NCBI RefSeq assembly: GCF_040545475.1
Contig: NZ_JBEPMA010000007.1
Coordinates: forward strand, 1-64,000
Direction: 5' to 3'
Source: Peptoniphilus_A olsenii
Lineage (GTDB): Bacteria > Bacillota > Clostridia > Tissierellales > Peptoniphilaceae
Length of the DNA: 64,000 nt
Both the position numbers and the translations under genes were made by a program. The notes beneath the pieces were generated by a model, which was given only the letters and a program-made list of their open reading frames with translations, made no database searches and was not told the origin of the DNA. Of the stretch, positions 34,711 to 43,890 are shown in pieces (the stretch's first letter is position 1; the number at the start of each line of letters is the position of its first letter).

Positions 34711-35664
34711 GTGAACAGTTTACTGATGGGATTTAATATTGTATTTCCTATATTTTTTATATTAGCAATTGGTTATTTGGCAAAACAGAGAGGTTTTATC
34801 GACTCTAATTTTGTAGATAAAGCCACATGGCTTGTCTTTTACATAGCTTTGCCATTTAAATTATTTTATGATATCAAGAGTGCAAATATAAAATCGCTAC
34901 ATTTAAATTATGTAATATATATAATTAGTGGTGTTCTAATTATTACTATTTTATCTTTAATAATTGGCAAATTAATAATTAAAAATGACAACAAAAAATT
35001 ATCGGCATTTATTCATTGCTCTTACAGATCTAATTTTGTTTATGTTGGATTTCCAATTCTGGACATGATATATAATGGGACTCAGTCTCTTGAACATATT
35101 ATTATAGTGGTTGCATTTGGTTTAACTTTATACAATATAGTTGCCATTGTAGTGCTTACTTATTATGGAGAAAGTGAAAATAAAAAAATCTCTCTATTAG
35201 ATATTTTTGTGAAGATTATCAAAAATCCAATGATTATTGGAATTTTATTGGGAGGATTATTTAACTTTTTAAATATACCAGTTTATTCTGGGATTGAACG
35301 TTCAATTGAGATGATTTCTCGCCTTTCAACGCCTCTTTCTTTGATATTAATAGGAGCTAGCTTAAAATTTGAAAAAGCATCTTCTGATACAAAAATAATT
35401 TTCACATCTGCTCTTATAAAGACAATTTTATCTCCTATTGTCATGATACCAATTGGAATATTACTTGGACTTAATAATATGGAACTTGGTATTGCATATG
35501 TATTTTGGGCGACACCTTGCGCAGTCAACTGTTTTATATTTACTAAGCAAATGAATTCGGATTATTTTTTGGCTTCTAAGATAGTTACTTTTTCTTTTGT
35601 GATGAGTATTTTGACTTATCCTATTGGAATTAGTTTAATGAATTTTTTTAATTTATTGTATTAA
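34711..35664 (+). CDS. AEC-family transporter (auxin efflux carrier-like permease)
   Basis: A 317-residue protein with about ten hydrophobic segments and AEC features: an N-terminal NIVFPIFFILAIGYLAKQRGFI, RSNFVYVGFPI in the middle and TPLSLILIGASLKF followed by FWATPCAVN. Members move organic anions such as malate or amino acids. Start choice is uncertain: GTG at 34711 with GTGGGTGA upstream, or TTG at 34684. It overlaps the metK promoter at its 3' end, but the SAM riboswitch does not control it. Confidence 0.78.
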   Translation: MNSLLMGFNIVFPIFFILAIGYLAKQRGFIDSNFVDKATWLVFYIALPFKLFYDIKSANIKSLHLNYVIYIISGVLIITILSLIIGKLIIKNDNKKLSAFIHCSYRSNFVYVGFPILDMIYNGTQSLEHIIIVVAFGLTLYNIVAIVVLTYYGESENKKISLLDIFVKIIKNPMIIGILLGGLFNFLNIPVYSGIERSIEMISRLSTPLSLILIGASLKFEKASSDTKIIFTSALIKTILSPIVMIPIGILLGLNNMELGIAYVFWATPCAVNCFIFTKQMNSDYFLASKIVTFSFVMSILTYPIGISLMNFFNLLY

Positions 35665-35684
35665 TTATAGTTTTGTGCTATAAT
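35656..35684 (+). promoter_or_regulatory. Promoter of the SAM riboswitch-metK transcript
   Basis: TTGTAT at 35656-35661 and TATAAT at 35679-35684 are 17 bases apart; the -35 overlaps the stop of the AEC gene. Transcription would start about 18 bases before the aptamer. Confidence 0.7.
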
Positions 35685-35708
35685 TTAGGCTACAATTTAA
35701 TGAGTATA

Positions 35709-35800
35709 CCTTATTAAGAGTGGTGGAGTGAATGGGCACTGTGAAACCCGGCAACCTTTTTTGGTGCCAAATCCCACAGATTTTAATCTGAAAGATGAGG
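35709..35800 (+). promoter_or_regulatory. SAM-I riboswitch (S box)
   Basis: The S-box core is plain: CTTATTAAGAGTGGTGGAG at the 5' side, GGGCACTGTGAAACCCGGCAACC in the P2-P3 region, then GGTGCCAAATCC and the closing GATGAGG. The P1 helix is CCTTATT (35709-35715) with GATGAGG (35794-35800). The 3' P1 strand can also pair with CCTCAC of the terminator, so SAM binding should free the terminator and lower metK expression. The apparent open frame that begins at 35728 lies inside this RNA and is not coding. Confidence 0.93.
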
Positions 35801-35818
35801 TTAATATTTTTTTATTTT

Positions 35819-35846
35819 CCTCACCTTTTTGTGAGGTTTTTTTATT
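35819..35846 (+). terminator. Expression-platform terminator of the SAM riboswitch
   Basis: CCTCAC (35819-35824) pairs with GTGAGG (35831-35836), followed by a run of T interrupted late. It lies 23 bases before the metK start. Confidence 0.9.
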
Positions 35847-35868
35847 GGGTGAATTTAAGGAGGAAAAA

Positions 35869-37038
35869 ATGAAGAAATGGCAATTTAGTTCTGAATCTGT
35901 AACAGAAGGTCATCCTGACAAAATATGTGACCAAATTTCTGATGCGATTTTAGACGAAATTATAAAAGAAGATAAGAATGCAAGAGTAGCTTGTGAAACT
36001 TTAGCTTCTACTGGAATGATAGTGATTACTGGTGAAATCAGCACAAATGTATATGTTGATTTTGAAAAAACAGCTCGCAAAGTATTAGATGATATTGGAT
36101 ATAATAGGGCAAAATTTGGTTTCGATGGAAGGACTTGTGCTGTACTTTCTGCAATCAAAGAACAGTCTAAAGACATTGCAATGGGAGTAGATAGATATAA
36201 AGAAGAAGGAATTGATTTTCTTGACTCTTTTGGTGCAGGTGACCAAGGAATTATGTTTGGTTATGCTACAAATGAAACTAAAGAGTTTATGCCACTTCCA
36301 ATTTCACTTGCACATAGACTTTCTAGAAGACTTACTAAAGTTAGAAAAGACGGAACTCTTGATTATCTAAGACCCGATGGGAAATCACAAGTCACAATAG
36401 AATATGAAGAAGATGTTCCTAAAAAAGTCAAGAATGTGATAATATCTTCACAACATGCACCAGAAGTTGATATCGAAAAAATCCGTGAAGATATTAAAAG
36501 AGAAGTAATTGATAAAGTGGTGCCTAAAGAATTAATTGATGAAGATACACTTTACTATATAAATCCTACTGGTAGATTTGTAATTGGTGGTCCTATGGCA
36601 GATGCAGGCCTCACTGGTAGAAAAATAATTGTTGATACTTATGGTGGTTTTGCCCGCCATGGTGGTGGAGCTTTCTCAGGTAAAGACCCTACTAAAGTAG
36701 ATAGATCAGCAACTTATTATGCAAGATATATTGCAAAAAATCTTGTTGCAGCAGGAATATGTGACAGAGTAGAAATTGGTCTTGCTTATGCTATTGGTAT
36801 TAGTAAACCCACAGCTGTATATGTTGAAACTTTTGGAACTGGAAAGTTATCTGATGAAAAAATTGAAGAGATAGTAAAAGAAAACTTTGACGCCAGACCA
36901 GCAGCTATTATTAAAAACCTTGATTTATTGAGACCAATTTATAGACAAACAGCATCTTATGGTCATTTCGGAAGAGATGATTTAGATTTACCTTGGGAGA
37001 AGACAGATAAAGTAGAAACTTTGAAAAAGTATCTCTAA
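35869..37038 (+). CDS. metK: S-adenosylmethionine synthetase
   Basis: A 389-residue enzyme that makes SAM from methionine and ATP. It starts KKWQFSSESVTEGHPDKICD, has the GAGDQGIMFGYA motif near 117 and the GGAFSGKDPTKVDRS phosphate-binding motif near 262, all as in MetK. The ATG at 35869 follows AAGGAGG at 8 bases. It is regulated by the SAM riboswitch just upstream. The neighbouring DapF-fold racemase lies 89 bases downstream and may be co-transcribed. Confidence 0.97.
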   Translation: MKKWQFSSESVTEGHPDKICDQISDAILDEIIKEDKNARVACETLASTGMIVITGEISTNVYVDFEKTARKVLDDIGYNRAKFGFDGRTCAVLSAIKEQSKDIAMGVDRYKEEGIDFLDSFGAGDQGIMFGYATNETKEFMPLPISLAHRLSRRLTKVRKDGTLDYLRPDGKSQVTIEYEEDVPKKVKNVIISSQHAPEVDIEKIREDIKREVIDKVVPKELIDEDTLYYINPTGRFVIGGPMADAGLTGRKIIVDTYGGFARHGGGAFSGKDPTKVDRSATYYARYIAKNLVAAGICDRVEIGLAYAIGISKPTAVYVETFGTGKLSDEKIEEIVKENFDARPAAIIKNLDLLRPIYRQTASYGHFGRDDLDLPWEKTDKVETLKKYL

Positions 37039-37051
37039 TTTATTACAATAT

Positions 37052-37086
37052 ACTTGTAACAATATTTTTTATATTGGGTAACAAGT
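37052..37086 (+). repeat. Bulged hairpin between metK and the racemase gene
   Basis: ACTTGT (37052-37057) pairs with ACAAGT (37081-37086) and CAATAT (37060-37065) with ATATTG (37071-37076). There is no T-run immediately after it, so it is a weak terminator at best and may mark an RNA-processing or attenuation point. Confidence 0.45.
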
Positions 37087-37127
37087 GATAAGTAAGATTA
37101 ATATTTTTTAGAGAAGAAGGATTGATT

Positions 37128-38012
37128 ATGAAGAAAAGTTTTAATTATTTTAGAGCAAATCCAGGCGGAAATATTACAGGATTTGTAGTTTGGCCAGTGT
37201 ATCCGGGTTACAGAAAAGCATATACAGATTGCATCAGAGAACAAATTGATAGCTCTGTAGAGCAAGTTGGCTTTATATCACCAGCATACGAAGGTGCACC
37301 ACTTAGACTAGACATGATGGGCGGAGAATTTTGTGCAAATGCTACAAGAGCCTATGGACTCTATTCAGCTTCTTTTTATGATGTAGAAGGTCCTGTCGAT
37401 ATAGAAGTTTATGTAAGTGGTAAAGAGGGCACAACTGATGTAATAGCTGATGTTCAAAAACAAACAGCTTATGTAGCTATGGAAAAACCAGATAATATTG
37501 TTGATATTGAACTTGAAGGCAAAAATTATAAACTTGTGAATTTTCCAGGTATAAGTCATGTTGTAATTGATGATAGAGATGAAGATGAAGGTTTTGTAAC
37601 TAGAGCTATCAAAGCTATTAAAGCAGATTACAAATCTGAAGCTTATGGTGTAATTTTTTACGACAAAGATGAAAATTCAATTATTCCATATGTTTATGTT
37701 CCAAAAACTGAAACTTTGGTCAAAGAATCATCATGTGGTTCTGGTACTGCAGCAGTATTAAACACTATTAATCCAGATATTAATAATTTAGAAGAAGATT
37801 ACAAAGTCGTAGTAAAACAAGTATCGGGAGAACTCGAAGTTTTTGTTTACGATTTTGAAGATGGAAGAAAATATATGATTGGTGGACCAGTTGAAATGGG
37901 CAAGATAGATAAAGTTTCAATTGATATACCTAAAGAAGTTGTAGACCAAGTAACTAAAGAACACGAACAAGAAGTTTTGGAAAGAGAAAAAGAAGCAAAA
38001 GAACAAGACTAA
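37128..38012 (+). CDS. DapF-fold, PLP-independent amino-acid racemase (histidine racemase-like)
   Basis: A 294-residue protein with the two catalytic cysteines of the diaminopimelate epimerase fold: Cys69 in GGEFCANATR and Cys203 in SSCGSGT. True DapF enzymes have a CGNGxR motif and different substrate residues; here the site reads CANATR, as in the DapF-like racemases that act on histidine in staphylococcal metallophore synthesis and in fusobacteria. The C-terminus is long and very acidic/basic (a KEHEQEVLEREKEAKEQD-type tail). No metallophore synthase or transporter is visible nearby. The ATG at 37128 follows AAGAAGG. The fold is certain; substrate is inferred. Confidence 0.72.
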   Translation: MKKSFNYFRANPGGNITGFVVWPVYPGYRKAYTDCIREQIDSSVEQVGFISPAYEGAPLRLDMMGGEFCANATRAYGLYSASFYDVEGPVDIEVYVSGKEGTTDVIADVQKQTAYVAMEKPDNIVDIELEGKNYKLVNFPGISHVVIDDRDEDEGFVTRAIKAIKADYKSEAYGVIFYDKDENSIIPYVYVPKTETLVKESSCGSGTAAVLNTINPDINNLEEDYKVVVKQVSGELEVFVYDFEDGRKYMIGGPVEMGKIDKVSIDIPKEVVDQVTKEHEQEVLEREKEAKEQD

Positions 38013-38050
38013 TAGAGTTTAACTTTTGAATGAAAATATGAATGCTAAAG

Positions 38051-38075
38051 TCCGTCCCTCGGGGCGGATTTTTCA
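38051..38075 (+). terminator. Terminator after the racemase gene
   Basis: TCCGTCC (38051-38057) pairs with GGGCGGA (38062-38068) with one T-G pair around a CTCG loop, followed by TTTTTC. GC-rich for this genome. Confidence 0.88.
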
Positions 38076-38192
38076 TTTATTATAAAATTAATTTTAAATA
38101 TATATTAATATAATGGAGGTACACTCTCTTCTAAGCGGATTTTTCTGTATTTATATTAAAAAAACTGATACAATATGATGGAGGTGTTCTAA

Positions 38193-40376
38193 TTGATTAG
38201 CGTATGTGGAAGCGTCGAGAAAATAATTTTTAAAAATGATGAGAATGGTTATACCGTTGCAAAGATTATAACAGAAGATGGTGAAACTGTTGTCGTTGGT
38301 TATACGAGTTTTTTTGTCGAAAATTCTAATTATGAGTTTACAGGCGATTTTACATATCACAACAAATACGGAGAGCAATTTAAATTTGAAGAATATAAAG
38401 AAAATTTGCCTCAAACAGAAAAAGGAGTAATAAATTATCTTTCTTCCTCCATGATTCCGCATATAGGAAAACGCATGGCTAAAAGAATAGTAGAAAAATT
38501 CAAAGAAAATACTCTAGAAATTATTGAAAATAGTCCCGAGAGATTGTTATCAGTAAATGGAATTGGTAGAAAAAAATATAAGGATATAAAAGAGGCTCTT
38601 GATAAGCAATATGCGATGAGAAAAGTTTTTTTATATTTCTCAAAATATAATATTTCTTCAAATTCTATAATTAAAATTTATAGAGAATATGGCGACGATT
38701 CAATAGAAATAGTAAATGAAAATCCCTATGATTTAATAGGTAAAATCAGAGGAATGGGATTTAGAACTTGTGACGAAATAGCAAAATCTCTAGGCATAGA
38801 AGAAAATTCTGATTTTAGAAAAATTGCAGGTCTTAAATATACTTTACTTATGGCAGCAAGAGACGGGCATTCGTATCTGCCAATGGAAAAGCTGATTTCG
38901 AAAACTGAAAATGTATTAAAAGTTAAATTTGACAGTAAAGAAGATGTCATAAGAAAGTTAGCTTTTGAAGAGAATTTTTTTGTGGAAAAAGTTGATGATG
39001 AGTTTAATTGTTATATAGCTAGATATTTGCAAGCGGAAAATTATGTTGCTGGTAAACTCAATAAATTAAATATATCTTTTACAGAAGATATTGATACTGA
39101 CAAAAAAATTAAAGAGGTTGAAGAGTTTCGCAATATAAAGCTTTCTGCTACACAAAAAAATGCTGTCAAAGAATCAATCGAAAAAGGTGTTTTTATAATT
39201 ACAGGAGGACCAGGTACGGGCAAAACCACGACTTTAAAAGTTATAATTGACATTTTTGAGTCGCTAGATAAAAAAATAAAGCTCGCTGCTCCTACAGGTC
39301 GAGCTGCCAAGAGAATGAAAGAGCAGACTGGAAGAGATGCTTTTACTATCCATAAATTACTTGAAATTGCTGTTGGTGAAGGCTTCGAATATACTAATAT
39401 TGAAGAGCTAGAGTGTGATGTTTTAATTGTTGATGAGATGAGTATGGTTGATATACTTCTTATGCAGACTCTTCTTCGTGCAATTGATAATCCCACTAGA
39501 TTAATTTTAGTTGGCGACAAAGATCAGTTGCCGTCGGTTGGGGCAGGCAATGTTTTATCAGATATTTTAAATTCGGGAGTGTTTCAATACGTAAATTTAG
39601 AAGAAATTTTTAGACAGTCAAATGAATCGATGATTGTAAAAAATGCCCATTTAATCAATAATGGAAGCACGCCAATTTTAAATCGTGGAGATTTTTTTAT
39701 GATTCATGAAAATGGAGAGATAAAAGGGCTTGAAACAATAAAAGATTTAATAACTACAAGACTTCCTAATTATTTTAATGTTACAGCTGAGGATATACAA
39801 GTGCTAACCCCAATGAAAAAAGGAAATCTAGGAACTCTAAATTTAAATAAAGTTTTGCAAAATCATTTAAATAAATCTGAAGAAGTTATAGAAATTTCAG
39901 GAACTAAATTTAAATTAGGAGATAGAGTAATGCAGATGAAAAACAATTATGAGCTTGAAGCCAAAATTGAAAATGAATTTTATTCTGACACCAATAAAGG
40001 GGTCTTCAACGGTGATATGGGTTATATATCAGAAATTAATAAAGAAAAAAAAGAACTTGAAGTGACATTTGATGGTGGAAGAAAAGTAAAGTATGATAAA
40101 GACAGTGCCGAGGAGCTTTCTCTGTCATATGCAATGACAATACATAAATCACAGGGGAGTGAATTTCCTATTGTCATAATTCCTATTTATTGGGCTCCGC
40201 CAATTTTACTTACAAGAAACCTAATATATACTGCAATAACTCGTGCATCAAAAGTTGTAGTTTTAGTGGGCATTTATAATTATTTGCAAAGAATGATAGA
40301 TAATAACAAAACCAGAAAGAGATATTCTAAATTATCAGATAAATTGGTGAAGGCAAAAGATGAAAGAATATTATAA
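38193..40376 (+). CDS. recD2: ATP-dependent RecD-like DNA helicase
   Basis: A 727-residue superfamily 1B helicase. An N-terminal OB-like domain and helix-hairpin-helix repeats (IPHIGKRMAKRIVEKF, SVNGIGRKKYKDI) precede the motor: Walker A TGGPGTGKTTTLK near 338, Walker B LIVDEMSMVD near 410, LVGDKDQLPSVGAG near 438 and the late SYAMTIHKSQGSEFP near 648. It acts in DNA repair without RecBC partners. The start is TTG at 38193 with ATGGAGGTG ahead; no ATG fits. The end overlaps comF by 17 bases. Confidence 0.93.
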   Translation: MISVCGSVEKIIFKNDENGYTVAKIITEDGETVVVGYTSFFVENSNYEFTGDFTYHNKYGEQFKFEEYKENLPQTEKGVINYLSSSMIPHIGKRMAKRIVEKFKENTLEIIENSPERLLSVNGIGRKKYKDIKEALDKQYAMRKVFLYFSKYNISSNSIIKIYREYGDDSIEIVNENPYDLIGKIRGMGFRTCDEIAKSLGIEENSDFRKIAGLKYTLLMAARDGHSYLPMEKLISKTENVLKVKFDSKEDVIRKLAFEENFFVEKVDDEFNCYIARYLQAENYVAGKLNKLNISFTEDIDTDKKIKEVEEFRNIKLSATQKNAVKESIEKGVFIITGGPGTGKTTTLKVIIDIFESLDKKIKLAAPTGRAAKRMKEQTGRDAFTIHKLLEIAVGEGFEYTNIEELECDVLIVDEMSMVDILLMQTLLRAIDNPTRLILVGDKDQLPSVGAGNVLSDILNSGVFQYVNLEEIFRQSNESMIVKNAHLINNGSTPILNRGDFFMIHENGEIKGLETIKDLITTRLPNYFNVTAEDIQVLTPMKKGNLGTLNLNKVLQNHLNKSEEVIEISGTKFKLGDRVMQMKNNYELEAKIENEFYSDTNKGVFNGDMGYISEINKEKKELEVTFDGGRKVKYDKDSAEELSLSYAMTIHKSQGSEFPIVIIPIYWAPPILLTRNLIYTAITRASKVVVLVGIYNYLQRMIDNNKTRKRYSKLSDKLVKAKDERIL

Positions 40377-40959
40377 TTGTGTGAACTGCCAGAAAAAAAC
40401 TTATAAAAAGTTAATATGTGATGATTGCAAGACTTTAATTAATGACAAACCAATTTTTCATTATCCGATAGAGAATTTAGAATTTATAGAAGTAGGAGCT
40501 ACTTATTCGGGTATTTTCAAAGAGATATTGTTGGATTTTAAATTTAATGACAAGATTTCACATTCGAGAGTTTTGGGAGATTATATGATTGAGAAATTAC
40601 TTAAACACAATTTAGCTAATTATGTTATAACATCTGTACCCATGACAAAGAATAGAAAGAATAAAAGAGGTTTTAATCAATCAGAAATATTGGCCAGATA
40701 TATTGCTAAAGAATTAGATTTAAAATACGAGGAAGTTTTTGAAAAAATAATAGAGACTCCTTTTCAGGTTGGCTTAGATAAGAAAGAGAGAAAAGTAAAT
40801 TTAAATAATGCTTTTGACATTTTAACCTATCAAGATAATATTATAATAGTGGACGATGTAATTACCACAGGAGCCACAATTAATGAGCTTGTAAAAACTG
40901 CCAAGAAGAATAATATAAAAAAAGTAGCTGCCATAATAGCAGCTACAGAGATAGCTTAA
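40360..40959 (+). CDS. comF: ComF-family amidophosphoribosyltransferase-like protein
   Basis: A 199-residue protein with an N-terminal zinc finger of four cysteines (CVNC and CDDC near 7-26) and a C-terminal phosphoribosyltransferase domain whose PRPP motif is IIIVDDVITTGATINE near 168. ComF proteins support DNA uptake in competent bacteria; the enzymatic activity is not defined. It overlaps recD2 upstream and converges on the yihY gene: the stop codons of the two share bases (TAA at 40957-40959 and TTA at 40956-40958) with no terminator between. Confidence 0.88.
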   Translation: MKEYYNCVNCQKKTYKKLICDDCKTLINDKPIFHYPIENLEFIEVGATYSGIFKEILLDFKFNDKISHSRVLGDYMIEKLLKHNLANYVITSVPMTKNRKNKRGFNQSEILARYIAKELDLKYEEVFEKIIETPFQVGLDKKERKVNLNNAFDILTYQDNIIIVDDVITTGATINELVKTAKKNNIKKVAAIIAATEIA

Positions 40960-41879
40960 TCTACAACATCTTTTATAATGGAATCGTGCCTTGGCCAATT
41001 ATTTAGACTTGAGAAGTATTTCATTGAAAATATTGTTGCATTAATTTCTGCACCTATTAAAATAATAATAGATATTAAAAATAGCCATACTAAAAATACT
41101 ATAATTCCACCAAGTGATCCATAAGTTACGTTATATGATCCGAAGTTGTTGACATAAAAGGCAAAACCAAGTGTAGCCACAATTAGCATAATTGATGAAA
41201 ATACAGCACCAGGAATTACCGATTTAAATGTAACCATATCTCTATTAGAAGATGATGGCGAGAATTTATATAGTAACATGAAAGTTATAATCATATAAAT
41301 AAAAGGTATTAAGCTTTTGTTCAGGCCTGAAAAATTTGATATTATTAGCCCTTCGGTGTCGATATATTGAGTTAGTGTCTGACGAATTAACTCTCCAAAA
41401 ACTTGACTGATAGATAGCAAGAAAATCATAAAAATCAAGGCTATAGTAAATATTAGTGCAGTAAATCTAAGTTTGAAGAAATTCCTGTTTTCTTTAAAAC
41501 CATAAGATGTATTTATTATTTTTATCAATTTAAAAATTGCTGTAGACGCAGAAAATAAACCCAAGAAAAATGAAATAGTTAAAAAACTTCCGGAAGATGA
41601 TTTCGATATTTCAGACAAAAATCCTAATACTATTTTTTTTACATCTGCAGGAAGATAGCTAATTATATTTAGTATCTCGTTGGAATTAACTAATCCAAAA
41701 AAGTTAACTGCGTTAATTAAAGCAATTAAAAATGGAAAAATAGATAATACCAAGAAATATGTTAGACTTGCACCATAAGCTATGGTGTCGTGTTCAACTA
41801 ACCTATATAAAAGTTTATCAAGAAAGATAAAAGGCTTTTTATTTTTTGATTTTTCGAAAAAATTTTTTAGCGATTTCAT
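40956..41879 (-). CDS. YihY/virulence factor BrkB family membrane protein
   Basis: A 307-residue protein with six strong hydrophobic segments and the family start HDTIAYGASLTYFLVLSIFPFLIALI near 32, plus SLGGIIVFLVWLF and the GAEINA motif in the last segment. Function is unresolved; older annotation as RNase BN is not correct for this family. It is divergent from the response regulator gene across a 95-base region with a palindrome and it converges with comF with overlapping stop codons. Confidence 0.88.
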   Translation of the reverse strand: MKSLKNFFEKSKNKKPFIFLDKLLYRLVEHDTIAYGASLTYFLVLSIFPFLIALINAVNFFGLVNSNEILNIISYLPADVKKIVLGFLSEISKSSSGSFLTISFFLGLFSASTAIFKLIKIINTSYGFKENRNFFKLRFTALIFTIALIFMIFLLSISQVFGELIRQTLTQYIDTEGLIISNFSGLNKSLIPFIYMIITFMLLYKFSPSSSNRDMVTFKSVIPGAVFSSIMLIVATLGFAFYVNNFGSYNVTYGSLGGIIVFLVWLFLISIIILIGAEINATIFSMKYFSSLNNWPRHDSIIKDVVD

Positions 41880-41910
41880 TTTACACCTCTATTTTATTAT
41901 ATAGGAAAAG

Positions 41911-41942
41911 TTTTGATTGAACAATCAAAATTGTTTTATAAT
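41911..41942 (+). promoter_or_regulatory. Promoter with operator-like 9-bp palindrome upstream of the two-component genes
   Basis: TTTTGATTG-AA-CAATCAAAA (41911-41930) is a perfect dyad. Its left arm contains TTGATT (41913-41918), the -35 of a promoter whose -10 is TATAAT (41937-41942), 18 bases away. A regulator bound here would block both this promoter and any divergent promoter for yihY. The response regulator itself is an obvious candidate. Confidence 0.65.
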
Positions 41943-41974
41943 AATTGTGATAAAATGGAGAGAGGAGGATAATA

Positions 41975-42667
41975 ATGAATTATAATATATTAGTTTGTGA
42001 TGACGAAAAAGATATTGTAGATGCAATAGAAATTTATTTAAAAGCAGAAGGATATAATGTTTTTCCTACATATGGAGCAAAAGAAGCACTCGAGATAATA
42101 AAAAATAATAAAATTCATTTGGCTATTGTCGACATAATGATGCCAGAGATAGATGGAATATCTCTAATAATTAAAATAAGAGAATTTACCAATATCCCAA
42201 TAGTTGTACTTTCTGCAAAATCAGAAATTACAGACAAAATAATTGGTCTCAATGTAGGTGCCGATGACTACATAACTAAACCTTTTAACACTGTAGAATT
42301 AACAGCAAGAGTAAATTCTTTAATCAGAAGATATGTGTCATTGGGCTCTTGTGAAGTAAGAGATGATTTGATAAAAGTTGGTAGGATTTCCATTGACGAT
42401 AAATCAAAAGAAGTAAAAATAGAAGATAGGAATATAAATTTAACACCCTATGAATACAAAATTTTGGTGCTACTTTCCAAAAATCCCGGCAAAGTATTCT
42501 CATCAAATGAAATTTATGAATTAGTGTGGGAAGAAGATGCAATTGATGTCAGAAAAATAATATCTGTTCACATTTCTCATTTAAGAGATAAAATAGAGAT
42601 AAATCCACGAAAGCCAGACCTAATAAAATCAGTATATGGAATGGGTTATAAAATTGAGGACAAGTGA
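41975..42667 (+). CDS. OmpR-family response regulator
   Basis: A 230-residue two-domain regulator. The receiver has the acidic pair DDEKD near 9-13, the phosphoacceptor Asp53 in LAIVDIMMPEIDG and the LSAKSE lysine near 102. The C-terminal winged helix ends with the usual SVYGMGYKIED. It is stimulated by the histidine kinase encoded next, which overlaps it by one base. The promoter upstream carries a palindrome that may be an autoregulatory site. The signal is unknown. Confidence 0.93.
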   Translation: MNYNILVCDDEKDIVDAIEIYLKAEGYNVFPTYGAKEALEIIKNNKIHLAIVDIMMPEIDGISLIIKIREFTNIPIVVLSAKSEITDKIIGLNVGADDYITKPFNTVELTARVNSLIRRYVSLGSCEVRDDLIKVGRISIDDKSKEVKIEDRNINLTPYEYKILVLLSKNPGKVFSSNEIYELVWEEDAIDVRKIISVHISHLRDKIEINPRKPDLIKSVYGMGYKIEDK

Positions 42668-43890
42668 TGGAGTTAGGTAAATTATTAAGAAAATTAAAAT
42701 ATTTTTTGACAATACTTTTTGATGATGTATTTATAGAAACTGTACTTGTAACTAATATTATAATATTTGAATTTTTAAATTTATCTCAACCTTTTCTTTA
42801 TTCTGCGATGATTACTTTTGTAGTTTCTGCAATTAAAGTTTACAGAAATTCGTTTATTTCAACAATACTTACCTATGATTTGTTTAAGTATAAAGAATTT
42901 AAAAATTTTAATGTTCTTGGCACTATAAATTTACTAGTATCTGTTGTAGTAGTTATATATCTTTGCTATACAGAAACAGAAATAAGACTTCTGACTGTTT
43001 TAATATTTATGGTTTTAAGAGCAATACTGACACTTGAATTAAATTACGTGCAGAATGTGCTTACACTTGAAGTAGTAAATTCAATACTATATGGTTACGA
43101 TTTTGAAATACCAGAATGTTTTACAAATGAGTATCTTAGACAAATTGCAGGCTTAATGGAAGATTATAAAAGAAGGGATAGAGATAGAGTAGAAGAAAAT
43201 CTAAGAAGAGAAAAGTTAAAAGTAAATTTAATCACAAATATCTCTCATGATTTGAAAACACCACTAACTTCAATCATCAACTACTCTGATTTATTGTCAA
43301 AAAAAGACGAATTCGATGATGAAGCTAGAAATTTTATTGCAGTTCTAAACAGAAACTCCAAGAGGTTAAAAATCCTCATTTCAGATTTGATATTTGCCTC
43401 TAAAGCCAATTCAAAAAATATAAATGTAGAAAAATCTTTGATAGAAATGAATGAGCTTATAAACCAAATATATGGCGACTATGACTCTTTATTTAAACAA
43501 AACGAATTAGAATTTATTTATGATTCCAACAGCGATGAGATATTAGTTTATACCGATGTAAATCTATTTGTAAGAATAGTTGAAAATTTATTTTCTAATG
43601 TGTGTAAGTATTCTAAAGAACAAACTAGAGTTTATGTAAATCTTATAGATAGAGATGAGGAGATACATTTTTTAATAAAAAATTTGTCAAAATATAAACT
43701 GAATATATCTTCGGAAGAACTATTTGAAGAACTTGTCAAAGGTGATAGATCGCGTCATGCCAAAGGTTCAGGTTTGGGATTGCATATAGTTAGAGATTTA
43801 GTAGACATCCTTGGTGGAGAAATTATAATAGATATTGACGGAGATTACTTCAAAGTTTACATTAAATTGAAAAAAGATATAGAAACGTAA
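42667..43890 (+). CDS. Membrane histidine kinase
   Basis: A 407-residue kinase. The first 140 residues hold four or five hydrophobic segments with almost no external loop, so it likely senses an envelope or membrane signal. His194 lies in the H-box NISHDLKTPLTSIINYSDLL. The N-box VENLFSNVCKYS and the GSGLGLHIV ATP-binding motif follow. The ATG at 42667 overlaps the regulator's TGA. This architecture is common in BceS-type and related intramembrane-sensing kinases, but no ABC transporter partner is adjacent. A terminator follows at 43964. Confidence 0.92.
   Translation: MELGKLLRKLKYFLTILFDDVFIETVLVTNIIIFEFLNLSQPFLYSAMITFVVSAIKVYRNSFISTILTYDLFKYKEFKNFNVLGTINLLVSVVVVIYLCYTETEIRLLTVLIFMVLRAILTLELNYVQNVLTLEVVNSILYGYDFEIPECFTNEYLRQIAGLMEDYKRRDRDRVEENLRREKLKVNLITNISHDLKTPLTSIINYSDLLSKKDEFDDEARNFIAVLNRNSKRLKILISDLIFASKANSKNINVEKSLIEMNELINQIYGDYDSLFKQNELEFIYDSNSDEILVYTDVNLFVRIVENLFSNVCKYSKEQTRVYVNLIDRDEEIHFLIKNLSKYKLNISSEELFEELVKGDRSRHAKGSGLGLHIVRDLVDILGGEIIIDIDGDYFKVYIKLKKDIET

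Noticed and set aside
35728..35868. N-terminal extension of metK from an upstream ATG
   Set aside because: These codons lie in the SAM aptamer and its terminator, have no ribosome site and do not match MetK; the real start is 35869.
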